The notes: generated from the letters alone by a model not told the origin. Positions 43,723 to 53,498 are shown, numbered from the stretch's first letter. The stretch: 58,466 bases of DNA from JAYZBC01 sp036339375 (GCA_036339375.1 JAYZBC010000023.1:1-58466); one strand, 5' to 3'. Numbers and translations: made by a program.

Positions 43723-44454
43723 GTGAGTAATAATAATAAACCTTCGGATAGGGATATCGTTCTTGTTCACAGTTCTGATATCCATGTAGATGATGGGTAT
43801 ACCGCACGGGCGAATGCTGGTGATGGTACAGCCCCACTCCAATCAGTTTTAAGGACGTCAGAAAAAGTGGGAGCGGATATCCTAATGCTGGCTGGTGACA
43901 CGTTTGAGCATAACAGGTTGGCGGAGGACATCGTTATAAGTGCGGCTAGTCATTTGAGCCAATCCAAAATGCAAATTGTAATTCTCCCTGGTAATCATGA
44001 TCCCGCAATTACTGATTCTCCCTGGCATCACCAGGCTATGTTAACGAAAAATAACATTCACATTTTTGGCGTCACCCATAAACAGCTAGTGGTTTTTAAA
44101 AATTTTGATCTTGCAGTGTGGGGTAAAGCACATCAAAGCTATGACGATATGAAACCACTGATCAAACCCAGAAAAAGAACCGCTAAGTGGAATATTGTAA
44201 TGGCTCACGGCCATTATGAGCCAGTTCCTGACAGGAATACAGCGCTTCGACCATCTTGGCTGATTGGTGATGAAGACTTATTAGAAACTGGGGCGGATTA
44301 TGTTGCTCTTGGTCATTGGAACCGTCCCCTTAAGGTAGGGAATGAATCTATTCGGGCTTACTATTCGGGGTCACCAGATTTGGCTGAAACTGTCAACGTG
44401 GTGCGATTAAAAATAAATGGGGAAGTCATAGTGCGTCGCCACAAAATTGTGTGA
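43723..44454 (+). CDS. Metallophosphoesterase, SbcD/YkuE-like
   Basis: The 243-residue phosphoesterase has SSDIHVDDGY at the start, MLAGDTFEHNR near 56, LPGNHDP near 86, MAHGHYE, and LGHWN as the last metal block. These blocks resemble the nuclease domain of SbcD/Mre11 rather than CpdA, but the capping domain is absent and no SbcC gene is near. The start is GTG 43723. It lies between the FAH and TauD genes in the catabolic island without an evident link. It may act on a phosphorylated or cyclic-phosphate compound. Confidence 0.8.
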   Translation: MSNNNKPSDRDIVLVHSSDIHVDDGYTARANAGDGTAPLQSVLRTSEKVGADILMLAGDTFEHNRLAEDIVISAASHLSQSKMQIVILPGNHDPAITDSPWHHQAMLTKNNIHIFGVTHKQLVVFKNFDLAVWGKAHQSYDDMKPLIKPRKRTAKWNIVMAHGHYEPVPDRNTALRPSWLIGDEDLLETGADYVALGHWNRPLKVGNESIRAYYSGSPDLAETVNVVRLKINGEVIVRRHKIV

Positions 44455-44528
44455 CTTTGTACACCTGAATATTTAATTTTGCATAAACCATTGGATGTGT
44501 CAGAATTTGGTTATGAAGGTTTTGTTTG

Positions 44529-45584
44529 ATGACTAAAAATTATTGGTCCCGCAGTGAATTCCCACGGGAGCCAGGGGTTATTGGAAAACCGTTGGTGGAC
44601 CCCGCTAATTGGAATCCGGATGAAATTCTATCAAATAGGAACTGGATTTACTGTCTTTCCCAAACAGAAATTTCGGAAATAAAAGAAGCCGTTGGGCAGA
44701 TTGAACAGCGTGGCTTTGAGATAAAAAATATCACCTCAAAGGACTTTTTTTTACCCACTTTATCTTCGGGTCTTCAAGAAGTTCAGGACGAGCTTATGGA
44801 AGGCCGGGGGTTGGTGCTTATAAAAGGGCTCCCTGTGGACCAAATGAATCGTTGGCAAGTGGCAACAACCTTTTGGGGTATCTCGTCATATATCGGAAAA
44901 GCCCTATCACAAAATCACCAAGGCCATGTACTAGGTCACGTAAAAGATATTGGTGAAAACTATGGGAAAGTTCGAGGTTACATGACGAAGGCTCGAATGG
45001 CTTTCCATTGCGACCAATGCGATATTCTCGGTCTCGCATGCCTCCATACTGCAAAGAAGGGTGGTGAACACCTAGTTTGCAGTTCCGTTGCTCTTTACAA
45101 CGAAATGTTAAAGCAACGTCCAGACTTGGTAAAAGAATTGGCGTGGCATTTTTATCGTCAGCTTTCCACTGAAACGCATCCGGGTCAAAAAGATCCTTGG
45201 ATCCGACAGGCTACTTTTAATTTCCATAAAGGTTATTTTGCTTGTCGTAGTGTGAGTGCAGCTTTAGAAAAAGCTCAAGCGCTCCCAGGTGTCCCAAAGT
45301 TTACCAAAAAACAAAAAGAAGCATTTAGACTTTATCACGAATTGGCCAACGAATTAGCAATCGAAGTGCCAATGGAGCGCGGAGATGTTAGCTATGTCAT
45401 GAACCATGTGACCCTGCATTCACGAACAAAGTTTGAAGATTGGCCCGAAAACGACCGTAAGAGACATTTACTAAGGATTTGGTTAAATACTGGTGACCGG
45501 AGGCCTCTTCCACCAGAAATTTGGAAGTTTTCCCAAGGAATTTTTGACGAAACAACCAAGTTTTCAGCCCCATTAGACGTTTAG
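44529..45584 (+). CDS. TauD/TfdA-family dioxygenase (second copy)
   Basis: This 351-residue enzyme has the facial triad HxD in FHCDQCD near 160, the distal His in TLHSR near 297, and the Arg of HLLRIWLN. It is longer at the N-terminus than TauD and resembles the gamma-butyrobetaine/clavaminate-synthase-like branch. It is unlike the TauD copy at 24312. ATG 44529 is preceded by TTG in frame; GAAGG nine bases away supports the ATG. It precedes the molybdenum transhydroxylase gene by 32 bases, which argues for a common operon. Confidence 0.88.
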   Translation: MTKNYWSRSEFPREPGVIGKPLVDPANWNPDEILSNRNWIYCLSQTEISEIKEAVGQIEQRGFEIKNITSKDFFLPTLSSGLQEVQDELMEGRGLVLIKGLPVDQMNRWQVATTFWGISSYIGKALSQNHQGHVLGHVKDIGENYGKVRGYMTKARMAFHCDQCDILGLACLHTAKKGGEHLVCSSVALYNEMLKQRPDLVKELAWHFYRQLSTETHPGQKDPWIRQATFNFHKGYFACRSVSAALEKAQALPGVPKFTKKQKEAFRLYHELANELAIEVPMERGDVSYVMNHVTLHSRTKFEDWPENDRKRHLLRIWLNTGDRRPLPPEIWKFSQGIFDETTKFSAPLDV

Positions 45585-45616
45585 TGAATTTGATTGTTGT
45601 GTAAGGAGAATTAGGA

Positions 45617-48600
45617 ATGAAGTTATCCATAATTTTATTTGGTCTTTATCTCAAGCTTCGTTACACGGCTTGGCGTTACCCCTTATTTCGGGAACGTTTG
45701 AAAGAACACAATTTTACTGCACAAATTAAAACCTGGGACGATAGTGTGGGACGTTGTTACAGATTTCAGGATGGTAGGGTGGAATCCAAAAGTGGAATTA
45801 ATCCTGAGGCTGAAGTTTGTCTCTCTTTTAAGACAGCTGGGCTTGGTGCAAGCCTTTTGATGCCCCCGATAAATTGGTTAGATCAAATCAATGCGCTTAA
45901 AGATTTTAAATTAAAAATGGAAGGCGAGGAAAAACTATCTAACTGGTTTGCCCAAACGACTATGATGAGTCAAACCATGAGTTGGAAATATGGTTCAGAA
46001 AATTCCGATGGGACACATCGGACATGCAACATGACAAACGGTGGACCTGTCTTTGTTGATTCGAAGAATGATAAAATTATACGTTTAACGCCAATTGAGT
46101 TTGGTGCTGATGATACACAGCCCTGGACGATAGAGGCACGGGGTATGAAATTTACACCCCCTCGAAAAACGACGCTTGCACCACATGGACAAAACGCCAA
46201 GTCAATAGTGGACTCACCTGACCGCCTTCTTTATCCAATGAAGAGAGTGGATTTCGACCCAAATGGAAAACGAAATCAAAAGAAACGCGGTATTTCTCAA
46301 TATGAAAGAATTTCATGGGAAGAAGCAATTGATATTGTTGCTAGTGAAATAAAGAGAAATAAAAAGGAACACGGACCTGGTGCAATTGCGAACTCCCATG
46401 GCTCTCACCACACTTGGGGAAATATTGGCTACTACCTAAGTGCGCTTTATCGTTTTCGTAACGCGATTGGCATGACCCATGTCCATCACAATCCCGACAG
46501 CTGGGAAGGTTGGTACTGGGGTGCTGTTCACCATTGGGGTTACAGTCTTCGTGTGGGCCAGTCTGAAACCTACGGTACCGTTGAGGATTGTCTTCAAAAT
46601 TGCGATATGATTGTTTTCTGGTCTGCTGATCCAGAAACAACCAGTGGCTCCTACGGCGCACAGGAAGGGACAATACGCCGTCAATGGTTAAAAAATAAAG
46701 ATTTGGGAATTAAAGTTGTTCACGTAGATCCTTTCTATAACTCCTCAGCCCAATTTTTACCTGGTAAGTGGTTTGCACCAAAGCCGACGACATCCGTTGC
46801 GATGGCAATGGCCATTGCCTATGTTTGGATTGATGAAGGGTTATACGACAAGGAATTTGTGTCCACTCACACAGTTGGGTTTGATGAATGGAAATCCTAT
46901 TTAACCGGCGATTTGGATGGAATTTCAAAGACGCCAGAGTGGCAAGAAGCAGAAACGGGTGTGCCGGCTAAGGATGTCCGAGCTCTTGCAAGGGAATGGG
47001 GTCGAAAGCGCGTTTATTTGGCACCCGGGGGTTGGGGAAATGGTCATGGTGGTGCTTGCCGAAATCAGACAGGTATTCAGTGGGCACGTGTGATGGTTTG
47101 CCTTGTCGGGATGCAGGGAATTGGGAAACCTGGTGTGAACATGGGCAACTTGCAATGGGGATGTCCCTTGGATTTTAACTTTTACTTTCCAGGTTACGCT
47201 GACGGCGGAATGTCGGGTGACCTCGAGAATACTTCAATGCCCGTTGAACTGTACCAGCGGATGCCCCAACTTCCGACTATGAATGCTTCATTCCAGAAAA
47301 TTCCTCGAATTAAAATGCCAGAAGCAATTATCGATGGAAAAGCTGAAGGGCAACCTTGGGTAGGTAAGTCTATAGAACATCAGTTTGGTAAAATGGTGTA
47401 TCCCGCGCCCGGGCATTCTCCTGTTCGGATGCTTTATAAATATGGTGGTTCCATTCTGGCGACAATGAACAACACCAACAGATGGGTAAAGATGTACCAA
47501 TCTGAAAATCTAGAATTTGTCGTAAATCAGTCGATATGGTTTGAGGGTGAAGCCAAATTTGCGGATGTAATTTTGCCAGCATGTACCAATTTTGAACGTC
47601 CAGATATTAGTGAGTGGGCAGGGTTAGGAGGATACGCACATCATGGCCATCAACAATTAAATCATCGGGTTATAGTTTTTCAGGCACCGGCCATTAAACC
47701 GCAGGGTGAATCAAAGTCAGATTTCTGGATATTTAACGAAATTTGTAAAAAAATGGGCCTTGCAAATTATTTTTCTGAGGGTATTAACGAAATCGATTGG
47801 GTAAAAAGGCAATTTGATGCCTCGGATTTACCCTCTAAAATTTCTTGGAAGAAATTTATCAAAAAAGGTTATTACGTTGTTCCAACTGAAAAGGAAAATT
47901 TTCGATCTCCCGTTTCATTTCGTTGGTTCTGGGAAAATCGGAAAAAGGATGTTCCGGAACCACAGCCTTTGCCGTCTGATTATACTGAGGAATACTTAAA
48001 GGGGCTCCAAACCCAGTCTGGAAAAATCGAATTTGAGTGTAACAGTCTAAAACGCTTCAACGATCCTGAAAGACCCCCAATTGTTAAATATCAACCTTCG
48101 TGGGAGGGACCTCATTCAGATGAATTATTTGAAAAATTTCCCCTTCAAATGCTGACCCCACACTCAAAATTCAGTTTTCATACTCAGGGGGATGGCAAAG
48201 ACAGTTTTCTGCTCAATATAGAGGATCATCGTGTAAAAGTAGACGGATATTATTACTGGACAATTCGAATAAATGCCGAAGATGCTTTAGCCCGCGGTAT
48301 AAAACGGAATGATTTAGTGAAAGTGTTTAACCATCGGGGCGCAGTAATTTGTGCTGCGCATCCAACACAAAGGTTACCGCGTGGTGTGTGCCACGGGTAT
48401 GAATCATCTGCGGTTTACGACCCAATGGGTGAACCGGGTAAATCGGTGGATCGCGGGGGTTGCCTGAACCTTCTAACGCCTTCAAAGACACAAACGAAAT
48501 CGACTCACTCTTTGGCCGGTGCTAATTCTTTGGTTCAAATAGAAATCTGGGATGGCAATACAGAATTTGTTTCGGAAACATTTGCAGAAAACGAAATCGG

Positions 48601-48652
48601 GTCTCAAAATTTGTCAAACCAAAAAGAAACCTTATTGGTACCCGCCAAATAG
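45617..48652 (+). CDS. Pyrogallol-phloroglucinol transhydroxylase-like molybdoenzyme, large subunit
   Basis: The 1011-residue DMSO-reductase-family protein closely follows the known transhydroxylase large chain from Pelobacter acidigallici. Shared segments include NGGPVFV (about 141), PPRKT, SYERISW-like QYERISW, SHHTWGN (about 263), HNPDSWEGW (about 291), YFPGYADGG (about 523) and VVNQSIWFEGEAKFAD. The Mo-ligand Ser and flanking Asp/Trp correspond to D294-S295-W296, and the catalytic His to H264. The active site therefore looks intact. No iron-sulfur motif is present, as in the prototype. Residues 1-125 are an extra domain absent from that enzyme. The start has AAGGAG eight bases away. Confidence 0.88.
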   Translation: MKLSIILFGLYLKLRYTAWRYPLFRERLKEHNFTAQIKTWDDSVGRCYRFQDGRVESKSGINPEAEVCLSFKTAGLGASLLMPPINWLDQINALKDFKLKMEGEEKLSNWFAQTTMMSQTMSWKYGSENSDGTHRTCNMTNGGPVFVDSKNDKIIRLTPIEFGADDTQPWTIEARGMKFTPPRKTTLAPHGQNAKSIVDSPDRLLYPMKRVDFDPNGKRNQKKRGISQYERISWEEAIDIVASEIKRNKKEHGPGAIANSHGSHHTWGNIGYYLSALYRFRNAIGMTHVHHNPDSWEGWYWGAVHHWGYSLRVGQSETYGTVEDCLQNCDMIVFWSADPETTSGSYGAQEGTIRRQWLKNKDLGIKVVHVDPFYNSSAQFLPGKWFAPKPTTSVAMAMAIAYVWIDEGLYDKEFVSTHTVGFDEWKSYLTGDLDGISKTPEWQEAETGVPAKDVRALAREWGRKRVYLAPGGWGNGHGGACRNQTGIQWARVMVCLVGMQGIGKPGVNMGNLQWGCPLDFNFYFPGYADGGMSGDLENTSMPVELYQRMPQLPTMNASFQKIPRIKMPEAIIDGKAEGQPWVGKSIEHQFGKMVYPAPGHSPVRMLYKYGGSILATMNNTNRWVKMYQSENLEFVVNQSIWFEGEAKFADVILPACTNFERPDISEWAGLGGYAHHGHQQLNHRVIVFQAPAIKPQGESKSDFWIFNEICKKMGLANYFSEGINEIDWVKRQFDASDLPSKISWKKFIKKGYYVVPTEKENFRSPVSFRWFWENRKKDVPEPQPLPSDYTEEYLKGLQTQSGKIEFECNSLKRFNDPERPPIVKYQPSWEGPHSDELFEKFPLQMLTPHSKFSFHTQGDGKDSFLLNIEDHRVKVDGYYYWTIRINAEDALARGIKRNDLVKVFNHRGAVICAAHPTQRLPRGVCHGYESSAVYDPMGEPGKSVDRGGCLNLLTPSKTQTKSTHSLAGANSLVQIEIWDGNTEFVSETFAENEIGSQNLSNQKETLLVPAK

Positions 48653-48681
48653 ATTTTCCAGCGGCAAAATAGGAAACAAAA

Positions 48682-49518
48682 ATGTCTAAGTGGAACATGG
48701 TTATAGATGTCGCGGAATGTACTAATTGTAATTTATGTACTCTAGCGACTATGGATGAATATATAGGTAATGATTGGCCTGGATATGCAGCCCCAATGCC
48801 AAAACATGGCCATAAATGGATCAATATTTTGGCAAAAGAACGGGGACAAGTTCCTTTTATGGATGTCTCTTATTTACCAACTATGTGCAACCATTGCGAT
48901 AATGCGCCCTGTATTTCAGCTGGAAACGGGGCAATCAAAAAGCGCGATGACGGCATTGTTATAATTGATCCAGAAAAAGCAAAAGGGAATAAGGACTTAG
49001 TCGACGCTTGCCCTTACGGGCACATTTGGTGGAATGAAGAGTTGAAAATTCCGCAAGCCTGGCCTTTTGAAGCCCATCTTTTGGATAAGGGATGGAATAA
49101 AACACGTGGTCATCATTCCTGTCCGACGGGGGCGATGCAATCAATTAAGGTAACTGATGAGGAAATGGAACGTATAGCCGATGACCAAAACTTAGAGGTT
49201 TTACAGCCTGAATTAGGTACAAAACCAAGAGTTTGGTATAAAAATTTATGGCGATTTTCAAAGGCTTTTATTGGGGGTTCCGTCTCTTCGGAGTTTGAAG
49301 ACAGAAAAGATTGTGTTGAGGGTGCCACTGTATTGCTTTTGAAGGAGACGGTAGAGATAGCAACTACACAGACAGATAACTATGGGGATTTTAAATTTGA
49401 TCACTTAGACGAAAATAGCGGCAATTATGAAATTAAGATTTTAGCGGACGGGCATGCCCCAAAATTGATGTCATTAGAGTTAACAAATAGCATATATTTA
49501 GGTGATATCTGTCTTTGA
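48682..49518 (+). CDS. Transhydroxylase-like iron-sulfur small subunit
   Basis: This 278-residue ferredoxin-type subunit lies 29 bases after the large subunit. Its N-terminal ferredoxin region has C13, C16, C19; C69, C72, C77; C110 and C147. Its C-terminal domain (about 205-278) is a beta-sandwich with GATVLLL and TDNYGDFKFD, as in the transhydroxylase beta chain. Compared with the twelve ligands of that chain, T23 and the 126-143 region lack four Cys, so two rather than three [4Fe-4S] clusters are expected. It probably docks on the large subunit. ATG 48682 has weak AGGAAAC upstream. Confidence 0.85.
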   Translation: MSKWNMVIDVAECTNCNLCTLATMDEYIGNDWPGYAAPMPKHGHKWINILAKERGQVPFMDVSYLPTMCNHCDNAPCISAGNGAIKKRDDGIVIIDPEKAKGNKDLVDACPYGHIWWNEELKIPQAWPFEAHLLDKGWNKTRGHHSCPTGAMQSIKVTDEEMERIADDQNLEVLQPELGTKPRVWYKNLWRFSKAFIGGSVSSEFEDRKDCVEGATVLLLKETVEIATTQTDNYGDFKFDHLDENSGNYEIKILADGHAPKLMSLELTNSIYLGDICL

Positions 49519-49715
49519 AAATTCTTTAAAAAAAGCCACCATTTTATTAAGAGCCTCAAAAACAGGGATTTTAAATTTTTTTCAAATTCTTTTTTATTCT
49601 CTTTGATATAAAATTTTTAACACATCTGGCCGTTCTATATACTTGCCCGCCAGTGAGAGGATGTATAAAACCACCCGTTAACAAATTTTATAGTTGTTAA
49701 ATTCGGAGAAGATCA

Positions 49716-51185
49716 ATGGCGGATGATAGCGTCCCTGTGCCTGTTTCACTGCGTAATGAAGGATATCAGGATTTACGAGACTTACTGGAACGTTTTGAAC
49801 AAATGGGTGAGGTCGAAAAAATAGACGGCGCCGATTGGAACCTTGAAGTCGGAGCAATTTCAGAAATGACCGCGGCTGCTAAACCGGGTCGTGCCAAAGC
49901 TATGTTATTTGATAATATTAAAGGTTATCCGCCTGGTTATCGTATTCTCTCTGGTGCAGCAAATGCATTTCGTCGGTTGTCGGTTGTCCTGAATTTACCG
50001 GAGCCACTAAACGAAATTGACCTAGTTAAGAATTATCGGAATCGGTCAAAACGTGACTTTGAGTTAATTCCTCCCGTGGAAGTTTCCCAGGGTCCAATTC
50101 TTGAAAATATCATGCGAGATGGCGATGTGGATGTTTGGAAATTTCCAGTTCCTTTTGTGCATGAATTAGATGGCGGGCGATATATTGGAACCGATGATGC
50201 GGTAATTATGCGTGATCCCGATACGGGCTGGGTCAATTCAGCCACCTACCGGGTTATGGTGCACGATAAAAACACATTAGCTATTTGGATGTCTCCGGGC
50301 AAACAAGGACGGTTAATCAGTGAAAAATATTTTGCCAAGGGTGAGCCATGTCCGGTTTTGATTTCATGTGGCCATGATCCATTATTGTTTCTCGTGTCCC
50401 ACCAGGAGATTGATCACGAAGTAGATGAGTTTGCTTATGCTGGAGGTATGCGTGGGCGTGCTTTAGAAGTTATTCCAAGTGAAATCCATGGGCTGCCAAT
50501 ACCAGCCCATGCCGAGATTGTCATAGAAGGAGAGATTTATGGAGATGAGCTAAAGGAAGAGGGGCCATTTGGAGAGTTTATGGGTTATTACGCTTCCAAC
50601 GCCAGTCAATTACCTATTGTGAAAGTAAAACGAATTTACCACAGGACAGACCCTATTCTCACTTTGGCCATTCCTTCTCGTCCACCGGAAAATTTTACAT
50701 TTGCAAGGGCAGCCGTAAAGTCGGCGATGATTTGGGACGAATGTGAAAAAGCCGGTTTGCCCGGAATTTCGGGTGTTTGGTGCCATGAAGCAGGTGCGGG
50801 TAGGTTATTTAATGTCATAGCCATCAAACAATTATATCCAGGTCATGCGTCACAAGCTGCAATGTTGGCCATGAATTGTCACGCCGGCAATTATGCGGGT
50901 CGCTGGGTGGTTGTGGTGGATGAGGATATTGACCCGTCGAATATGTTTGACGTGATCTGGGCAATGTCGACCCGTTGCGATCCTCCTGAAGATGTCCAAT
51001 TCATTAAGCGTTCTTGGTCCACACCACTTGACCCACTTTTACGGGAGCCACCGTGGCACAATAACCGGGGTATTATTGATGCCTGTCGCCCTTTTGGATG
51101 GAAGGATGACTTTCCAAAAGTTGCAGAAGCGAGTTCAGACCTAAAGGCAAAAATTCGCAAAAAATACCCCAAGCTCTTTGATTAA
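49716..51185 (+). CDS. UbiD-family prenylated-FMN (de)carboxylase
   Basis: This 489-residue UbiD-family enzyme keeps the active-site Arg (SATYR near 178), the two catalytic Glu in EGPFGEFMGYY near 288, and STRC near 423. The position of the metal-binding His found in Fdc1 and in the second copy here (GKHG) is GKQG. It follows the transhydroxylase pair after a 197-base gap. ATG 49716 is preceded by GGAGAAG. It may decarboxylate a phenolic or heteroaromatic acid. No UbiX flavin prenyltransferase gene is in the window. Confidence 0.92.
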   Translation: MADDSVPVPVSLRNEGYQDLRDLLERFEQMGEVEKIDGADWNLEVGAISEMTAAAKPGRAKAMLFDNIKGYPPGYRILSGAANAFRRLSVVLNLPEPLNEIDLVKNYRNRSKRDFELIPPVEVSQGPILENIMRDGDVDVWKFPVPFVHELDGGRYIGTDDAVIMRDPDTGWVNSATYRVMVHDKNTLAIWMSPGKQGRLISEKYFAKGEPCPVLISCGHDPLLFLVSHQEIDHEVDEFAYAGGMRGRALEVIPSEIHGLPIPAHAEIVIEGEIYGDELKEEGPFGEFMGYYASNASQLPIVKVKRIYHRTDPILTLAIPSRPPENFTFARAAVKSAMIWDECEKAGLPGISGVWCHEAGAGRLFNVIAIKQLYPGHASQAAMLAMNCHAGNYAGRWVVVVDEDIDPSNMFDVIWAMSTRCDPPEDVQFIKRSWSTPLDPLLREPPWHNNRGIIDACRPFGWKDDFPKVAEASSDLKAKIRKKYPKLFD

Positions 51186-51402
51186 TCCGACTGATAAAAA
51201 CTTTATAATTCCTGAAATTTAGTTTTAAAAGTTATAGGTCTAAATGTTAAATTGACCTAAGTTATTTTAACGTCTCATTAAATTTAAAAAGTTATTTGTT
51301 AGCGGGCGCTTATTGGCTCCATTTTTCACTGTCCGTTTTATTGCTTCTAGCTTTGACTTTGCGTACTTTCCAACTAAGGAAACTTAAACTTTTGGATAAT
51401 CC

Positions 51403-53496
51403 ATGGGGAAACAAAAACAGCCACCGCGATACCGTCTCGGGGTTGATGTGGGGGGTACACACACCGATTTTGTTCTCAATGATTTAGTAAAAAAAACAAT
51501 TAAGATTAAAAAACTTGCTTCTTCCCCAGAAAATCCTGCTTTAGCCGTTCTCGAAGGGGTTAAAAGCCTTATTAAAGACGGCGTGAATCCCGCAGAAATT
51601 GAATTTTTTTCCCATGGTACGACGGTTACAACAAATGCCTTACTGGAAGGAAAAGGAGCAAAAGTCGGTTTGCTAATCAATCATGGATTTCGAGCAATTT
51701 GTGAAGTGCAAACCCAAGCCAGAGATCAGGGTAATCCTTTCGACCACTTATTTCAGCGTCCTCAACATATCACACCTCCAAGTTTAACTTATGAAATACC
51801 GGGTCGTATGGATTACAAGGGTGAAGAATTAGAGCCGGTTGATCTTGAAGCTGTCACCATCTCGACAAAGGCGTTGTTAGAAAAAGGGGTCAAGTCCTTC
51901 ACAATTTGTTATCTGTTTTCTTATATGAATGATGCTCATGAATGCGCGACTGCCTTAAAAATTCGTGAACTCGCACCGGATGCCTTTGTTACAATTTCTA
52001 GTGACGTTTTGCCGCGAATTCGGGAGTGGCCACGATATTCGACGACCTTGATAAATGCTTATTTGGTTCCCGTATTATCGCGCTACGTGACTGATATTGA
52101 ATCTGGGTTGGATAAGCATAAAGTGACTACGCAGCGACGTTTTTTGATGCAGTCGAATGGCGGTGTCATGCCGCTTTCTGCAAACATGGAAGCTCAAACT
52201 GTGCATACGCTTTTATCTGGTCCGGCGGCAGGTGTTCAGGGGGCGGCTTATCTACTCGGCACGCAACGAAGATGGAATAACATTGTTACGATGGATATGG
52301 GGGGGACTAGCTGTGATATTGCTTTTATACAGGGAGCGGTACCTCTCGAACATTTGGAAGCAATTATAGCCAATCGAATTGTTGCAATTCCCGCCTTGGA
52401 TGTTTCTACAATTTCTGCTGGTGGTGGCAGTATTGCCCGGGTGAATGCGGCAGGTATGTTAGATGTTGGGCCGGATAGTGCCGGTGCTATCCCTGGCCCT
52501 GCTTGTTACGGAAAAGGAGGAAGGCTCCCAACGGTAACGGATGCGGATATTGTAGCCGGAATTCTCAACCCTCAATATTTTTTGGGCGGTCAATTTAGTT
52601 TAAACAAAAGTGCCGCATCAAAGGCTATTAAAGAATTTATAGCAAAACCGATGGCATTGGACACAAGTGCTGCTGCAGCCGGGATTTCACGTGTAATTAA
52701 TGCCAGAATGGCTGATGAAATTCGGGTGCAGGCAGCAAAAAAGGGGGTTGATTTAGCGCATTTTAGTTTGGTGCCTTTTGGGGGTGCCGGACCGGCACAC
52801 GCAGCAGCAATTGCAGAAGATCTAGGTATTCCAAGAATTATAATTCCCTCAAATCCCGGGGCTTTTTCTGCACTTGGGTTGTTATGCGCGGACGTGGTTC
52901 ACGACTACGTTCGGTCTGACCTTAATGATTTTCAATCGATGAACTTAAGCCAGGTAGAGGCCGCATTTCTGAATCTGGAAAAACGTGCCTCCGTAGATTT
53001 AAAAAAAGAAGGTTTAGGTGAAGAATCAAAAGAATTCTATCGGGAATTTGATTTGCGGTATGCTGGACAGGGCTACGAGCTCCGAGTGCCTGTAAAGGGA
53101 ATTGCGCAGCCTTTTAGCCAAACTGGCTTGAACAAAATGGTGGAAAAATTTCATTCCCAGCACGAAGCTGTTCACGGTCATTCAGCGCGTGGTGCTGCGA
53201 TAGAGGTTGTGAGTTTTCGATTGCGTGTCCGTGTACCCGTCCAAAAAATCGACACTGAAAGTTTTAGGCAACCCGAATTAAGTAAAGATCATTCACCAAT
53301 TGGGAAACGTAATTTTACCTCCTCAAATGGAAGCACATTTAAGGCTGATGTATGGCGCCGGGTGGACCTGCCGTTTAATACTTTAATGACTGGGCCTATC
53401 ATCATAGAGCAATTAGATGCCACTACAGTGGTTCCGTCAGGATGGTATGCTCGAGTTGACGAGGCTGGTAACATCGAGCTGACATTACAGGATTAA
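51403..53496 (+). CDS. hyuA: Hydantoinase/oxoprolinase subunit A
   Basis: The 697-residue ATP-binding chain belongs to the hydantoinase A / 5-oxoprolinase family, with GVDVGGTHTDFVLND at the start and TMDMGGTSCDIAF near 300, the two nucleotide-binding loops of the ASKHA fold. The family couples ATP hydrolysis to ring opening of hydantoins or oxoproline, or to carboxylation (acetone, acetophenone). hyuB starts two bases after the stop. The gene lies behind the UbiD gene and ahead of a thioesterase, so a carboxylating rather than amidohydrolytic reaction is conceivable. Substrate unknown. Confidence 0.92.
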   Translation: MGKQKQPPRYRLGVDVGGTHTDFVLNDLVKKTIKIKKLASSPENPALAVLEGVKSLIKDGVNPAEIEFFSHGTTVTTNALLEGKGAKVGLLINHGFRAICEVQTQARDQGNPFDHLFQRPQHITPPSLTYEIPGRMDYKGEELEPVDLEAVTISTKALLEKGVKSFTICYLFSYMNDAHECATALKIRELAPDAFVTISSDVLPRIREWPRYSTTLINAYLVPVLSRYVTDIESGLDKHKVTTQRRFLMQSNGGVMPLSANMEAQTVHTLLSGPAAGVQGAAYLLGTQRRWNNIVTMDMGGTSCDIAFIQGAVPLEHLEAIIANRIVAIPALDVSTISAGGGSIARVNAAGMLDVGPDSAGAIPGPACYGKGGRLPTVTDADIVAGILNPQYFLGGQFSLNKSAASKAIKEFIAKPMALDTSAAAAGISRVINARMADEIRVQAAKKGVDLAHFSLVPFGGAGPAHAAAIAEDLGIPRIIIPSNPGAFSALGLLCADVVHDYVRSDLNDFQSMNLSQVEAAFLNLEKRASVDLKKEGLGEESKEFYREFDLRYAGQGYELRVPVKGIAQPFSQTGLNKMVEKFHSQHEAVHGHSARGAAIEVVSFRLRVRVPVQKIDTESFRQPELSKDHSPIGKRNFTSSNGSTFKADVWRRVDLPFNTLMTGPIIIEQLDATTVVPSGWYARVDEAGNIELTLQD

Positions 53497-53498
53497 AT

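Noticed and set aside
51296..51487. Hydrophobic frame before and overlapping the start of hyuA
   Set aside because: It begins with TTG, has no convincing ribosome site, and its second half overlaps hyuA in another frame, so it is probably chance.
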